Source: Acanthaster planci
Taxonomy: Eukaryota; Echinodermata; Asteroidea; Valvatida; Acanthasteridae
Length of the DNA: 64,000 nucleotides
Reading direction: 5' to 3'
Assembly (NCBI RefSeq): GCF_001949145.1
Contig: NW_019091498.1
Span: 552,380-616,379, forward strand
Shown: piece after piece, positions 29,974-42,454 of the stretch
Numbering within the stretch: the first letter of the stretch is position 1
How the letters are laid out: each line of letters begins with the position of its first letter
Notes under the pieces: model-generated
Told to the model about the DNA's origin: nothing
Databases searched by the model: none
What the model saw: the letters and a program-made list of their open reading frames with translations, nothing else
Program-made: the position numbers and the translations under genes

Positions 29974-32900
29974 CTGAAGTAGAAATTAAAGACATGCAAG
30001 AATATTAGTCATGTTTAACAGCAAGGTGTGTATTGTAAAGTTGATCAACAAGTTCTGGGGTGAGGGAAGAGTTGGTAGGTGGATGTGGCTCTGTGGTTGG
30101 ACGTAGATCAGGTTGGTTTTTGCCGTGAAGTTTTAGGTTAGAGCTTGGTTTATGGTTTGGCCATTCGTTTGGGTTTGAGCTCAGACTTGAGTTTTGGGCA
30201 ACAGATTATTGGTCTGACACTTCCCTTTAGGTAGGGGCTCACCTAGGTTTTGTGTGTGAGTTTTGGGCCCTTTGATATGATGTTAGTAAAGATTGTGCTT
30301 GTACGGATTAGTGCTTGGTTGTACCTCATGTCCAGATATATTGGCTGGATTTCGAGAAGCTACAGGTTCTGGTAGAGGTTCGGGATTCGTTGACATCTGT
30401 CATAGGCTTGCCTTTTAATTTGGGTCAGGTTTCAGTTTTACATACAGACATCAGTGAGCGTTGCAGTACTTGCTCTCAAAGTCCACTCCGGAGTGCTCTT
30501 TGAATCATCCTCTTCAGTTTACTATTATATCCAGGAATGTGCTTCATACTCACAGACTATCTGTTTCATCCCGCATCGTTCCAGCCCCTCCACCAGGCGG
30601 TTGATGGTGGCCCCTATGCCCGCCGTCTCTTCCCACACCAGCAGGAAGTACAGGGCCTGCTCTCGGACCCTGACGTACTTGGACTCGATCTTGGGCACAA
30701 TGCCCGGCATGCCCAGCTCCACGGACAGGTGCTTCCAGTGGTGTCCGAGCCGCTTGGACACCGGCTCAAAGACGTGCATCATTTCTAAACAAGAGCAGAA
30801 ATATCATACCAGTAGAATAATTTGTCCAGTACACAATCCAAAGGGCCCCCACTACCAGTCATAACATTAATAAGTGCATGAGTGTTCACTTTTCACTGTG
30901 TTACAAAGAATGAAATGTAAAGCTTAAGTGTTTCAGACTTTCTAACCTCCTGACTTGTCTGTTCTCTCTCGACGGTCATAAATATTCCTTCAAGCAGTTC
31001 CCACTCTTACACAAAGTTTAATTTCAAAGACGGGATTTGCCATGTGCCCTTTTAACCCTTCCCCATGCTGTGACAAATTCCTCTGAAAATCAAACATTTG
31101 ATGAAAACTTCTGTTTACAGAAAAATTTTCGAGATGTAATCTTCCACACTCCACATCATGCTGTAATAATAGTAACAAACGAAGTAACATCTTGTCAAAA
31201 TAATTACTCCAGTGCAAAATCCAAAAGGATCAAACTGCCAATCATAACATTAATTTTAAAATGCAGGAGTTTTCACTTTGTTAGAAAGAAATTTACAGCT
31301 TAAATGTGTTAGACTTTTCAACCTCCCGACTGGTCTGTTGTCTCTCTTGACAGTCATAAACATTCCTCCAAGCAGTGCCCACTTTCACACAAAGTTTAAT
31401 TTCAAATACGGGATTTGCCACATGCATTCCCTTCTAACTTTTCCCCAGGCCCAATGCTGTGAAAATTCCTTCAACAATCAAATGTTTGATGAAAACTTCT
31501 GTTTAAAATAAAACTGTAGAGCTGTAATCTTCCACATTTCACACCGTGCCATCGTAACCAAAGCAAACCAAGTAACATCTTGTCAACTGGGCCTGATGCA
31601 CCCTTCAACTCTCTCCGGGTGGAGCTTGTGTCAAATTTTCTCAGAGAGAGTTATGTCCAACTTCTGAGGGACGGTAAAGCTGGTCAAGTCATAAATCTTC
31701 CTCACCTATCACCTCTGGGTTCAAGTCCAACCCAAACTGAAAGGTGAATTGAGTGATCAGTCCCCAGCCGATTCTCTTAATCTTCCTTAGTTTAACATTT
31801 CAGGGTTTAACTCTCATCTTTGAAAGCCAGTCATTTCTTCATTTTTTCGCTCTTTCGGTTGTTACTGAGTTATCTGCTTTTTTTTAACAGATGTGTGCTC
31901 TTTGGTAAACCCCTGGTCTTTTTTTTTGCAGGAAGACGTAAAAACAGGTTAGATTTCTGTTGTTTTGAATACCCACTTGTGAAGTGTTTCTGCTCCAAGA
32001 GATCGGCCAGCAGATTGAGGTTCATCTTGCGCAAGCCCAGCTGGTAGACCTCAACTTCCCTGGTGCCCCTCGTCATCAGCTCGGCGATAATAGCCTGGTT
32101 GATCTCGCGATTGTAGCCTTTGCCCTGGCGCCGGATGTCCTTGGCCTTGTCCACGTCCACCACCATGTGCTCCTTGAAGTGCAGGAGCATGTCCAGGGCT
32201 ACGACCTGGCCAACCAGGGAGGGGCGGTGGCTCTGGAGGAGTTGGTGGCATTCCTCCACCTCTGTCGAAGAAAGATTTTATTGTTCATTTCAATAATCGA
32301 CCACTTCCTTTTTCCAGCAGGTCATGGAAGCATTCTCAATCGGCAGTAGGTCTTATGTAATCTGGCAACATTTTCTGTTCTTACAGCGTTTGATATTATC
32401 TTACATTACTTTTGCTCCTTGGTGCTCTTAAATTAATTATTTTCCCGGATTTATACCACTTAGGCTGAATACCAGTAGCTATTGTTGCAAGTGAGGGAAT
32501 TGAAAAGAACCGACCACCGCATCCGTTTTGGTAGAAAGAAATACACCAAACGAATACATTTCAAAAGAGAGAATTAATTTCTTGCGGGAGGAATCACCTG
32601 CAGTTTGCATCCCGCTTAAGCGGCTGTCTGAAGACAGTGTAACAAGAAAGGAACTGCATCGCTGTGAGACGCAGTGCGCCTATCAAAGCATCACTGCAAA
32701 GAATAATGCAAGACGTCAATGTTTAGCCACCTCCCAAGTTGAAACACGCGTCTTTGCCTGAATGTTGTCGAAATTCGTGCTCGTACGTCTCCAGAATAAT
32801 GATGGATGTGCCTCTTCGTGGGATGCGCAGCTTCGTCATTGATCGCGATCCATACATCTTACATTATTGACACGCACAGCTTTTCACAATAATACGGCAA

Positions 32901-35374
32901 CCTATTAAATTTTTCATCTGCTTGGTGCATTAATATTGCAAAACTAACGATCCTTACTGGGCAATGTGTAGTTATGTCCGCTTGAATATAGTGTGCATAA
33001 TATTGGATAGCTGAGTTTTGTTGTTTGTACGTGAAATTCAGGGGCGTGTGGCTGTAATACACGGCGAAATGCGTATGTTTGATTGATTTTGTTGGTACTT
33101 GAAGGCGTCAGTTTGCTTCTGTTTGATGTCGATGGGCCTGTATAGTGTCACACCTATCATTGAGCTTCGCGGATGATGTTAGCTGCGTATTTGATTTGGT
33201 TGGATAACATCGGGGAAAGTTGTCAGTTGATATACCCAAATCTCCTGATTTGTTTATCGGGTGACTCTCCGATGCATCTTTTTTATTTGATCTCACTGAT
33301 GTTTTATCGACGTTCTTATACTTGTGAAAGGAAAAGGGACTTCCAAACTTGGAGGGAACGCCATGTTTTGCCATGTAGTTAGAGAACAGTTCTTTGTTAT
33401 TTCAACTTGACAACAAACAGAAAGTGGTGTGATTCCCGCACTGTAACTTGTAGGTCGCGCTCGCCGTGGGAGCTTGAGATGGAATCAACTAGGCTTACAT
33501 ATAGAATCGTATGTTTGTGACCAAACATAGCAGACACTGCTCAGCTTCAGTGTTTGGTTCTGAACTTTTAGATAGTTCATTTTGACGCCGGGCCCCACTC
33601 CCCTCTCACTGCTTCGACCTTTGGGGTCAGTTGCCTTGGTAACGATCATTAGGTGCCCAGGCGCCACTAGTCTTGTGGGTACCAAAGTGGTTGTTTAATG
33701 TCTTGGTACAAGTGAAACCCTCGAGCTACTGTCGCCTCCCCAATTTGAAAAGCGCAAACTAATGTACATGTCGCGTGCGTTGGTGCTGTATTGGATTCGT
33801 GCAAGCCCTTTATTGCCTTATATTGATGAGCAGTAATATATACGCTGTTGACATTGTTTTTTAGTGGACGCTGAAGATGACAAGTTATAAATGGCACTGG
33901 CTGGGTTGCTCTGCATGTCTGCTAATCGCTGGGAAGTGCGCTGGTATTTGGATTAAGATGATTGGAGAGTCCTTGGGGCGTACTTCATCAGTGCACATGC
34001 ACTTTTTGGGGAGTGGGGTGTGTCGGAGTGCCCAACCGCTCATAGCAGCTTGTGTTCCCCCGCAGGAAGTCCGTGTTAGATCGCATCTGCATGCATCTGT
34101 GAGAGTTTAGCCCAGACATTATTGAGGGGCGCTTTTCGCTATGAAAATAACATCTTATGCTTGTTTTGCCATACGAACGACCGAACGATAGCCTGTGACC
34201 TTTTCCAGTTTTATGCAACCGTCTCTTCGATACAATTACCCCTTTTCTGCTTAAAGGGGGGGGCAGTTATTAAATTAATTTGAGAATTCTGAACTATTAG
34301 AATTCTGAATTCTAATAGCACGAGCATCGCCACTCATGGTATAGCACGGTGATAGTGCTTAGTATATGTAGTATAGACACTATTGGTAACTGACTAGTGT
34401 TGAAAATAATGTCGTGCAAGTGTAGAGCTTAATCCAATGCCCTTTGGGCGATATCTGTTCTTGCATTTGTTTCAACGACACAAACGCATAATAGGTTTCC
34501 TTAATAAACATCCCATGCATGTTTTACGGCGGCTTCATTAATTTGAAATGTTTTTGGGATGCAGTTTTCGATACCTCTTTGTAAAATTGTTTGCCGTCGA
34601 AGGAATACATGTACATACACAGCACAAGCTTCGCGAATAGTCCACGATTGTGATCCATTATGGTTCACGTGAATTGCTCTTTTAAGAAATCAATTTTATG
34701 TCGGTGTTGGAGCACGGAAACACAAAGAAAATAATCGATGTTATTTCAATGATCTTGGACTGTTGACGGAACATAGCGCCGGGGAGATGTAAGCATTAAT
34801 AATGGATTTCTCCCGAAAATTTAATAAGCGCTGTATGCCCAGCGTATGCAGTGCTTGTTCAGTGCAGTCCTCATTATGAAATTACGTTGGTCAAGAGCAA
34901 AACATTAAATTTCAATGATGAAGTGTTTCCCTGATGTTTATCAATCTGTGTAATGTCCTGTCGTCTTGAGGTATGGCGTTCATGGTGAAATGCAGCTGGA
35001 GTGCCCGACCATTTTTTCCATTCTTTGTCGACCATTATGTCGACTGCAGTGCAAACACTCGCTATGGAAATTCTAAAGAATTTCGTTATTACTATCAATA
35101 ATTAAATCGGCATCTTTCTCGACGGTTGGTATTAAGCGAAGCTGTTCGTGGCTTTAAAACCAAACAACCGATTGGGTCAGCCTGGCATGCGTGTGTTTCA
35201 GCGACTGGTCTGTGTTCAAACGTACGTGGCGATCAGTTCTCACACTGATCAAAACTTTAATTTTGTGGCCAATCCTCTTAATTAAAAATGTTAAAGTAAA
35301 TCGGTCATACCTTTCTGATTTTTCTTTTTCTCATAGTCCTCCGTTGCGTCCGTTATCATCGGTGTTTCGCTCAT
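29908..35374 (-). CDS. CARD plus death-domain adaptor (CRADD/RAIDD-like), four exons
   Basis: Four minus-strand exons join in consistent phase 1: 35374-35311, 32261-31977, 30784-30554 and 29973-29908. They give about 215 residues: a short N-terminus (1-21), a CARD-like helical domain (about 22-112), a death domain (about 118-193) and a lysine-rich tail. Human CRADD has the same order and is 199 residues (length from memory). Family role: CRADD links death-domain PIDD1 to CARD-containing caspase-2 through homotypic contacts in the cytoplasm. The domain order supports a similar adaptor role, but death-fold adaptors are diverse in invertebrates, so orthology is not established. The tail exon has no counterpart in CRADD. 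Confidence 0.7.
30554..30784 (-). CDS. CRADD-like exon 3: death domain
   Basis: 231-nt exon, phase 1-1, acceptor gtttag, donor GTCT|gtgagt. It encodes VFEPVSKRLGHHWKHLSVEL, GMPGIVPKIESKY, QALYFLLVWEETAG and INRLVEGLERCGM. The xLGxxWKxLAxxLG start, central LxxW and final LxxxLxxxGM are the hallmarks of a death domain. Confidence 0.85.
30820..31585 (+). repeat. Direct tandem duplication, period about 380 bp
   Basis: 30820-31198 and 31200-31583 match along their length. Shared words include AAAGTTTAATTTCAAA, ACGGGATTTGCCA, ACATTTGATGAAAACTTCTG (ATGTTTGATGAAAACTTCTG in the second copy) and AGTAACATCTTGTCAA. It lies in the intron between the death-domain and CARD exons. Confidence 0.85.
31977..32261 (-). 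CDS. CRADD-like exon 2: CARD domain
   Basis: 285-nt exon between a ttcgacag acceptor and an ACAA|gtgggt donor. It encodes VEECHQLLQSHRPSLVGQVV, LDMLLHFKEHMVVD, a Lys/Arg-rich middle and AIIAELMTRGTREVEVY, ending LLADLLEQKHFT. The spacing of LLxxxR, LLxxFKEHxV, IIxELxxRG and LLADLLE fits a CARD six-helix bundle. No other exon in the window has this pattern. Confidence 0.75.
32262..35310. other. First intron of the CRADD-like gene
   Basis: No exon fitting phase 1 and no clear repeat family was seen; AT-rich with scattered short frames. Confidence 0.55.
35311..35374 (-). CDS. CRADD-like exon 1 with start codon
   Basis: ATG at 35374-35372 begins MSETPMITDATEDYEKKK and leaves in phase 1 at AAAG|gtatga, the phase required by the CARD exon. 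No exon lies between in this reading. The frame upstream is open for some distance but is 5'UTR-like. Chosen because it supplies both an initiator and the correct phase. Confidence 0.6.
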
Positions 35375-35559
35375 CGTTTTTGTCCCAAAATGCCCCGGTT
35401 TACAAATACATTCGCTGGGTAAGTCGTAGTGCCACAGACGACATACGATGTGTTCATGCGTGTTGAGATACGCCGAGTCCCCAGCATAGATTTTGTTGAT
35501 CGGCTCCAAGTCTCCAAAGAGCGGCTATTTTGAGTCTAATCGCGGATTGTCATTCAGAC

Positions 35560-35960
35560 TCGCTAAATATAGAGCCGTGCCTTGTAATCTCCTGCAGATC
35601 TCCTTGAAGGCAGCGTAACTTGGACTGCGGGAGCGCGAGCATGCACGGTGAGCGTGACGTCCAGAAAGTTTACTTATCAAAATGACGTAACAATGACGTT
35701 CAGATGTCTCTGCCAATGGACTGTTGCGTACAAGTGATACGTTACCGGTCACTGTGCACCGCCGAGTTTGCTCCAGCACCAATGTGGGCCGGGTTTGTAT
35801 GCTCCGTTGCGCCCGTCTGCAAATTCCTGGGGGTACCGGTGATCCGGGCAACGGCGCGCTGTATTTGCATAGGCCCTTTGTCCCGGTACGCCGCGGGTTG
35901 ATGGATTCAAGGGGCTTCCGTGTGTGAAACCGGTCGGTGGAACGGGAACATGTCGAGGTC
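35560..35960 (-). promoter_or_regulatory. CpG-rich region upstream of the CRADD-like first exon
   Basis: This stretch just upstream (minus-strand sense) of the start at 35374 is visibly richer in CG dinucleotides than its surroundings. A 168-codon open frame on the minus strand (36031-35525) is probably a by-product of this composition. It is a candidate promoter and 5'UTR; no TATA box was recognised. Confidence 0.35.
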
Positions 35961-37364
35961 ATTTCGGGAAAATCGATGATGAGAGGTTCTGTTATCGCAT
36001 TATGGGGGGGGGGAGCGTCAGGTCTTGGCATGGATTCCTGTGTAAGACCATCTTTATTTGTACAGAGAAAAGGCCTATATGAATATTGCTGATCTCATTC
36101 CTGGCTTCTTAGCTCTGCTCACAGCTCTCCTCGAAACAGAATGGACGTCTCTTATTCTGTTTCGAATCTTCCTTTCCTATCTTAGTTGACCTGCTAATTA
36201 ATATCGGAGCATCATATCTTTGGGGAAGGGGTGGGCGGGGCTTCGGCATTATTTTCTGGGGGGAAAGCAGCGTCGTTGGTGCAAGGGTCCTATTCTCGGC
36301 TACTTTCAAAATGAATAAAAAAGAATTCCCCGAAGACATGCATACGCCATACGTCCCATTCGAAATATGCCAAAAGAAATCCCTATATCTTTTTGAAATG
36401 TCTGGATTGTGGTGTGCGGGTTCTATATGTGCTTCAATACAAACTTAAGGTCACTGCTATACATTCGGTCCACCGGGTTGATTTAGAAAAAAAAATCGTA
36501 TCGCGGGGATAAAGGTTGTTTGTTGAAAAGCACAATCGCCACTGTGGAGAAAGTGAGGGAACTCTATCGGGTTTCCTCTTCGAGTGACACGCAATATCCC
36601 ATCAAGTCAAATCTGATTGCATTTTCGGTGTCCCCGGGACATGTTGGGCCGAGGGGAACAGTAAACAACCCGGATCCGATAGCCGTGATTTGGTGTCATT
36701 TACCCTCCAGTCGTGTTTCGAATCAGCCGGATTGCGCATACCGCGTACCGTACCGAAGCAAAACACGCATGTCAAAACCAATAAACACACCTTGACATCA
36801 AGAACCGGATTGGTTCCGTGTTAGCCCCAACTTAGTTCAGATCTTCCACAGTGCCGTTACTAAGAAGTGATTTACAGTTAACGTTGCCCACGTGAACGGG
36901 CTAGTAAACATTCCCATGACACAAAAATGTTAGGCGAGTGTTAAATCAAAATTTTATTGCAAAGCAGATGCTACAATTCAAACATATTTTTTTTGGGGGG
37001 GGGATGAAGTCAATAAAACCCAAGATAGAATACCACTTCTACCGTTAAGTTTATGAGAACAGTTTTCCTTTCTGGTCAATTTCTGTGGCGGTACTCCATT
37101 TTCCACGGAGGTCAAGAGCTCCGTAACTGTATAAGTTACGGTTCATATTTTACACGTCATCGTACTGACACACTTGCGACTGCGAGCGATTCGCAATCCG
37201 GTAGCTTACATCTCAAAGTGTTTCCCTGAAAAGGCCACTTTTAAATTTCCATGTATTTTGCGCTACCTCGTGCCGGTAACCATCCACGCTCGCATTATTA
37301 ACTTATACATGTATACCACAAAATTAAAAATTTACTTTCAAGCCACAAATGAATAAAAATCAAG

Positions 37365-37470
37365 ACGTATGTCAAAATCAAGACGTGTGTCAAAATCAAG
37401 TACATGTATGTCAAAATCAAGTACATGTACATGTACATGTATATCAAAATCAAGTACATGTACTTCTAGT
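37365..37470 (+). repeat. Tandem repeat TCAAAATCAAGTACATGT
   Basis: Five copies of an 18-20 bp unit with GTACATGTACATGTACAT expansions inside. Confidence 0.85.
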
Positions 37471-40400
37471 TCCATTCAGCACGTGGATGTCGAATGTTGT
37501 TCCGTAGAGTGCATTGGAAAATTGAGTCAACATGATCCATTAACTGCTCGCATTATGGCGGAATAAGGCTGGTTTACGGTGGATTTCAGTTCACGCGCGA
37601 GAAGAGCCATAAACGTTAACTCACTTGTAGGGGGCCTACATGTATCTACTGTGTGCATACACCTAGAGTTTGGGTAGTTTGGATCCGTGTAAGGAAAGGA
37701 ACGCGGCCAGGAAACGATGCCTTCTGACTACATCATTTATGCGACCTTCGAGTATGATTAGGACAACTTAATGCACGATCTAGTAGGCCCAGTGTATGTA
37801 ACCTCAACACACGATCATCCATCATTTTAGTTTGTCGCTTATCAAATGTAAGTCGCATTAACACTTCTCTTCCAATTATCCGAGGATGTATATAATTACT
37901 CATGGCCAGTGTTTTGATAAGTGCTCATTTTATCAGTATACTGTAGTCGCTGATCCATAGAGAATAATTATTGTAATCACCAAGCAAATAGGCGTATACA
38001 AGCACTGATTGTAGGGATAACGTTCCCGCTCAGCTTTCGAACTTCCAAAGTAGTTTGAAAGTATGTTGCTCATTATTATGTGTTTTATAGCGCTATCGTT
38101 TCATGGTGCATTGCGAGAAGCATTAGTTTCCGAATGATTCCAATTTCCTTAGCTACCGGTATTCTGCCAAATTCAAGGAAGATTTTCTGTGTTCGATCTT
38201 ACATGGTACATTCGTTAAAAAGTAATTTTAAAATGCCCCAAAAGGGGAAACTATCAGTATTTGCGAAATAAGTTAATTTGGAGTAGACAAATGTCAATGA
38301 ACCAGTCAACTGTCGTTCAGTGGTGCACACAGAAATAATTGATATGTCCGGGGAAAAACGGACTGTTGACGAGTTACTTAATTACAGAGAGAGGAAAATT
38401 GAGGTATATCTTTGGTATAAAGTACTAATGTTCGTATTCAGAAGAACTACTCACTGTTAGTGGTATTCATTTCCATAGCCGGGGCTTGAGCGTTTCAGTC
38501 CGCCTACTACGCCCTAGACAAGTAATGGGCGTCCCCAGGGGCCGGAAGAAACGAGAGACTGTCACAGTTTTTGTCATTTACTGGAGCGAAGAGTTACGGT
38601 AGGTCGTCATGCTGCATCCTGGCGAAAAACGTCGTCATGAAAGAAGACAGGTATATAGGAAAAGGTCAAAACATCATGTGTAAGCAAGAAACTGGAATGA
38701 CAGCAAACACCACACACTGTGCAGGGGCGAAGGCATTTTCTTTGGGGGTGTGCGAGAGTCCATTTGCCGACTTGTAACTCGTTTGCTAACATTTGTGTCG
38801 TGTAAAATGGAAATCTGTGGTACGCTACATTTCATGCTTCAGGGGGAATGCCGACGGCCAACGTTTATCGCTTCAATTGTTTCAATTTCGGATTCATTTG
38901 CTGACCGAAGCTCTGTTTGCCGACTGGAATTATTGGGGTCACCCCCAGTCGCTACGCGCCACCTGATCTTATTGTTGATTTTGTTTTGTGCATTTATTAG
39001 GCCTAATCCTAGTTTGTAATATTGGATATTAAAAGACAAACTGCTTGGGTTTTGTGTAGAGGCCATCTTTCCTCTGCTATCGGGTGAGGTATGCTTTTGT
39101 ATGGGTCTGCTTGTATGAGCCTTTCTTGTTTTAAATAGGCAGGTTCGTAATTTGGCGCGATGCTTTTGCTTTCGTTTCATCGCTTGAACCGGCCTTTACT
39201 CTGACCGACTCTGGCTTCGGACAGAAATCTCCAAAGCGGCGTCCTTACGGCTTCCAAAAAGTTGATTTTTCTTAATGCTGAATTTGTATACCTGGACGAA
39301 TTCTTGGCGGGTTTTAACCCGTCTGGCCCAAAATGCAGGTTTTTATCGTTAGAGATATTTTCGAGCGAATGACATAATAATCAAACGTCCTAATGTAATT
39401 ATTGGACAGCAGGATTTGGGATTTGTTTAATGATTGCCTCAATTCCCTTCCTCCGACAATAGACCAACACTTCAGTGGGGCCAAAGGTCGCGGCAATATT
39501 CTCCTAATCCAAAGTCTGGCTTTTGTGTTAATCATGATTCATCAACAAGTCCAGGACTCTATCATTGTGAAATGTAACAAGTGCACATCGACCAAAAACA
39601 ATATGAAGCTTCAGAACATTATTGGGGATTAATTGGGGCAATTAATGACAATCACGACATAAAAAATGCCACAAACTGTAAATGTTGATGGTAAATACTG
39701 TGAAAAACTGCGTGACGTACCATTCTGACGTTAGTTTAATAAGTTTCCTTTTTTTCTTGGCCTTACATGCATCTACCAAGACTACCGGCACCATGAGTCT
39801 TGACTGAAACGGTTAACAATCGTCCGTATAGGCAGTCATTTTTCAACGCATTTCCAAAGATGGAATCGATGCCATCGTACTTTTACGGTATGGGGAAAGC
39901 CATTGTTAACGTGTGACATGGTGTGAAGTAATCGATTTTCAATTGAACAAATTTCTGAGGTCTTTCCCTGATTAACGGTAAGATTTATTGGGAAAATGAA
40001 GTTATGGACTTGTCATAGTATTACTGCTGGATTAAGGCGCAGGCAGAAGACAAAATCGGCAACATCCGTGTGTTTTGACAAGTGGCAACAACTGAACTAG
40101 GGTCGAAAGCGGGCTCACGGTAAAACGGTAGTGTACATGTACAATGTTTATGGTGTCGTTGGAACGGTCTAACCATGGTCCAACTTGTCACGGGGACAGG
40201 GAAGGCATCCACACACCACCAACCTACAAGAGGCAAGAACTGCCAGGCAAAGGTACATGTGTGTGTCCCAAACCGTTTACTTGTATCCCAACAAAAATGA
40301 TTTTAAACTGACATCATGAGGAATTCAGAAACGTGGAAATTCCTACCTATTCTGTGGAGGTACACGATAAACAAGTTGAAAGACTTGTCCATGACCTGTG

Positions 40401-41269
40401 GCTACCGTACTGCTGTGTGCCCACGTCCCCGAACACCAGTGTACATGTACATGTGCGTGTGTTAGGCCGGCAAATTATTGACAGTTGGGTTGTGCATGCA
40501 TGGTTTTGAGCGCCACCACAATTGACACCAGCGGGACCATAGCAACAGCGTTCTTGGCTGCGGTTTTGTAATCCGTAATAAGTCAACCGCTTCAACCAAA
40601 GTTACAGTATAGCGGCTTAACTTGTGCACTGCCCTTGCCTCCAGCACGATGAGTGCAGTTACACAAGGTTGAGAATAGAAGCATTTGTTTTGGAGCTAAT
40701 TATTCCAGTTACTAAGTCAGTTTAAGATTTCATATAGCTTAAATCGAGTAGACATTGCGTTTTGTTTTGTTTTCTTGACTTGTTTCGTTTTCCTTCATAA
40801 GAGCTCTGAGTTCGCAGTCCAGTGCAGTGAGGAGTTTTCCTGAAGACCGTCTTTAAGTTGATCTTCCATTTTCTTTCCCAAATTTCAGCTGATGAAATTT
40901 TTTACTCACATGTAGTTAAATCGGCGCAAATTTCGCAGAATGGAGTGTACGACATTTTCCCCATATTTTGAGGGGGGGGGGTACTGTTGAATCAACCCCC
41001 ACCCACTATTTCGTGGCAAAAAATAAGGGTGGTTGTGGAGAAGTGGTCAGACTTCCCACTAACCAAAATGTGTTCAGTGCAGAGGTTTATATTACAAGTT
41101 CATGCATATCATGAACATCGCCCCCATTATGATGTCAACACCCCTCCCCTTTCCGCTTTTCAAATTCCATGGCCTTGCAAGCCATCCTCCTACCCAACCC
41201 CTCAGTTCCTGGCACAAATTAACGCCAATTAGTTGTCAGCATTATGTTTTTATTATTCCCAAGTATATA

Positions 41270-41345
41270 TCTAGTTTTTTGTTTGTTTGTTTGTTTGTTT
41301 TTGTTTGTTTGTTTGTTTGTTTGTTTTTGTTTTGGTTTTTTTTAT
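41270..41345 (+). repeat. (TTTG)n microsatellite
   Basis: Interrupted TTTG repeats over about 70 bp. Confidence 0.95.
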
Positions 41346-41679
41346 CATTTCCGAAGCTGCAGTGACTTTTGTGGATTTTTTGTGTCATTACAAAAGAGCA
41401 CCCTTTTTATGTTCTATATAGTTCTCGTATCTCTTTTCAATTGAGGGAGGGTTGGTCAGTCGACAACAAAAAATAAAATTTCTTTAAAAAGCCATGCTGC
41501 TGTCATACAGATGACTGAATAAACCAGGCAAAGTGCACTGTACTTCTCACTTGTTTTTGAGTCTTTGTTTCTATAGCTGAGTACAAAGAGATATTCTATT
41601 GGTACATGGTAGTCAACACAATACCCTCGGAGTCAGTGTCAAGATACCTTACGGTTGTTCGTGTGTGCGGTTTGTACAC

Positions 41680-41708
41680 CATGTACATGTACATGTACAT
41701 GTACATGG
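41680..41708 (+). repeat. (ACATGT)n microsatellite
   Basis: Self-complementary ACATGTACATGTACATGTAC run. Confidence 0.9.
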
Positions 41709-42376
41709 TGCCTGTCTGTGGGTATGTTTCGGTTATGGTGCGGTACCGCTCGGTCTGGTGGTAGTGATGCCCGTACCGTGGACGTCGACTGTCGCTGCGC
41801 ATACGTTAATGTTTGGGGGTAGGAACGGGCGAAATCGTATCGCACCTGTATATCACCGCTGTTTTTGTACCTGGGTCCGGTCATAAAACCTACTTTTTCA
41901 TAAGCAAGGTCCTCTCAACGGGGCTGGCTGGAAAAAAGTCTTAAAAAGGGAGCCCTAACGATAGATTTAAATTTTGAATGCAGTTTAAAGGCCATTTTGA
42001 CATAACTTTGACTGTACACTTTTTCTCGGAAACACCACCTCCCTTGGGCCTTTCTGATCCGCAGTTTTATTTTTTATTTTGTCATCATTTATACCGTTGC
42101 CACACAGACGTCTGACTTTCCTGAGCATGGACGTAGGGAAAACTGAGCTTAAAACCGGGATCTCATGGTAATAACCTCGTTAAATTTGAAAAAAAACGGA
42201 CGTAGGCCTTCCTCCAATTGTACACACAATCATCGTTATCCCAGTCAGCCTGTTTTGGGCAGAATCTTTGTTTACTCCAAATATACTCAAGCGCCCTCCT
42301 ATTGTGTCGGCTAAAGTTCAAAAAGGCTAATTGGTTGATTGCCACATGAAAAAGAGATTTCATTTAAAAAGAAAAC

Positions 42377-42381
42377 AAAAA
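42377..42381 (-). terminator. Pol III terminator of tRNA-Arg
   Basis: Five T residues directly after the tRNA discriminator base, followed by G and a second TTTT. Confidence 0.8.
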
Positions 42382-42454
42382 CGACCACGAAGGGACTCGA
42401 ACCCTCAATCTTCCGATCCGAAGTCGGACGCCTTATCCGTTAGGCCACGCGGCC
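42382..42454 (-). tRNA. tRNA-Arg (anticodon TCG)
   Basis: 73 nt on the minus strand fold into a standard cloverleaf. The acceptor arm GGCCGCG pairs with CGTGGTC, the D arm is GCCTAACGGATAAGGC, and anticodon stem TCCGA/TCGGA encloses loop CTTCGGA with TCG. The T arm is GAGGG-TTCGAGT-CCCTT and the discriminator is G. A TTTTT run follows immediately, as expected for a Pol III terminator. There is no intron and no encoded CCA. Confidence 0.95.

Larger units (their letters stand above)
36032..42376. other. Gene-poor stretch, 36.0-42.4 kb
   Basis: Only simple repeats, homopolymer runs and short chance frames are visible. No splice-linked exon chain could be built on either strand. Confidence 0.55.

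Noticed and set aside
35525-36031. 168-codon open frame on the minus strand
   Set aside because: It lies in a CG-rich stretch upstream of the CRADD-like start, has low-complexity Arg/Ser/Pro composition, no domain and no matching splice chain. More likely 5'UTR or promoter composition.
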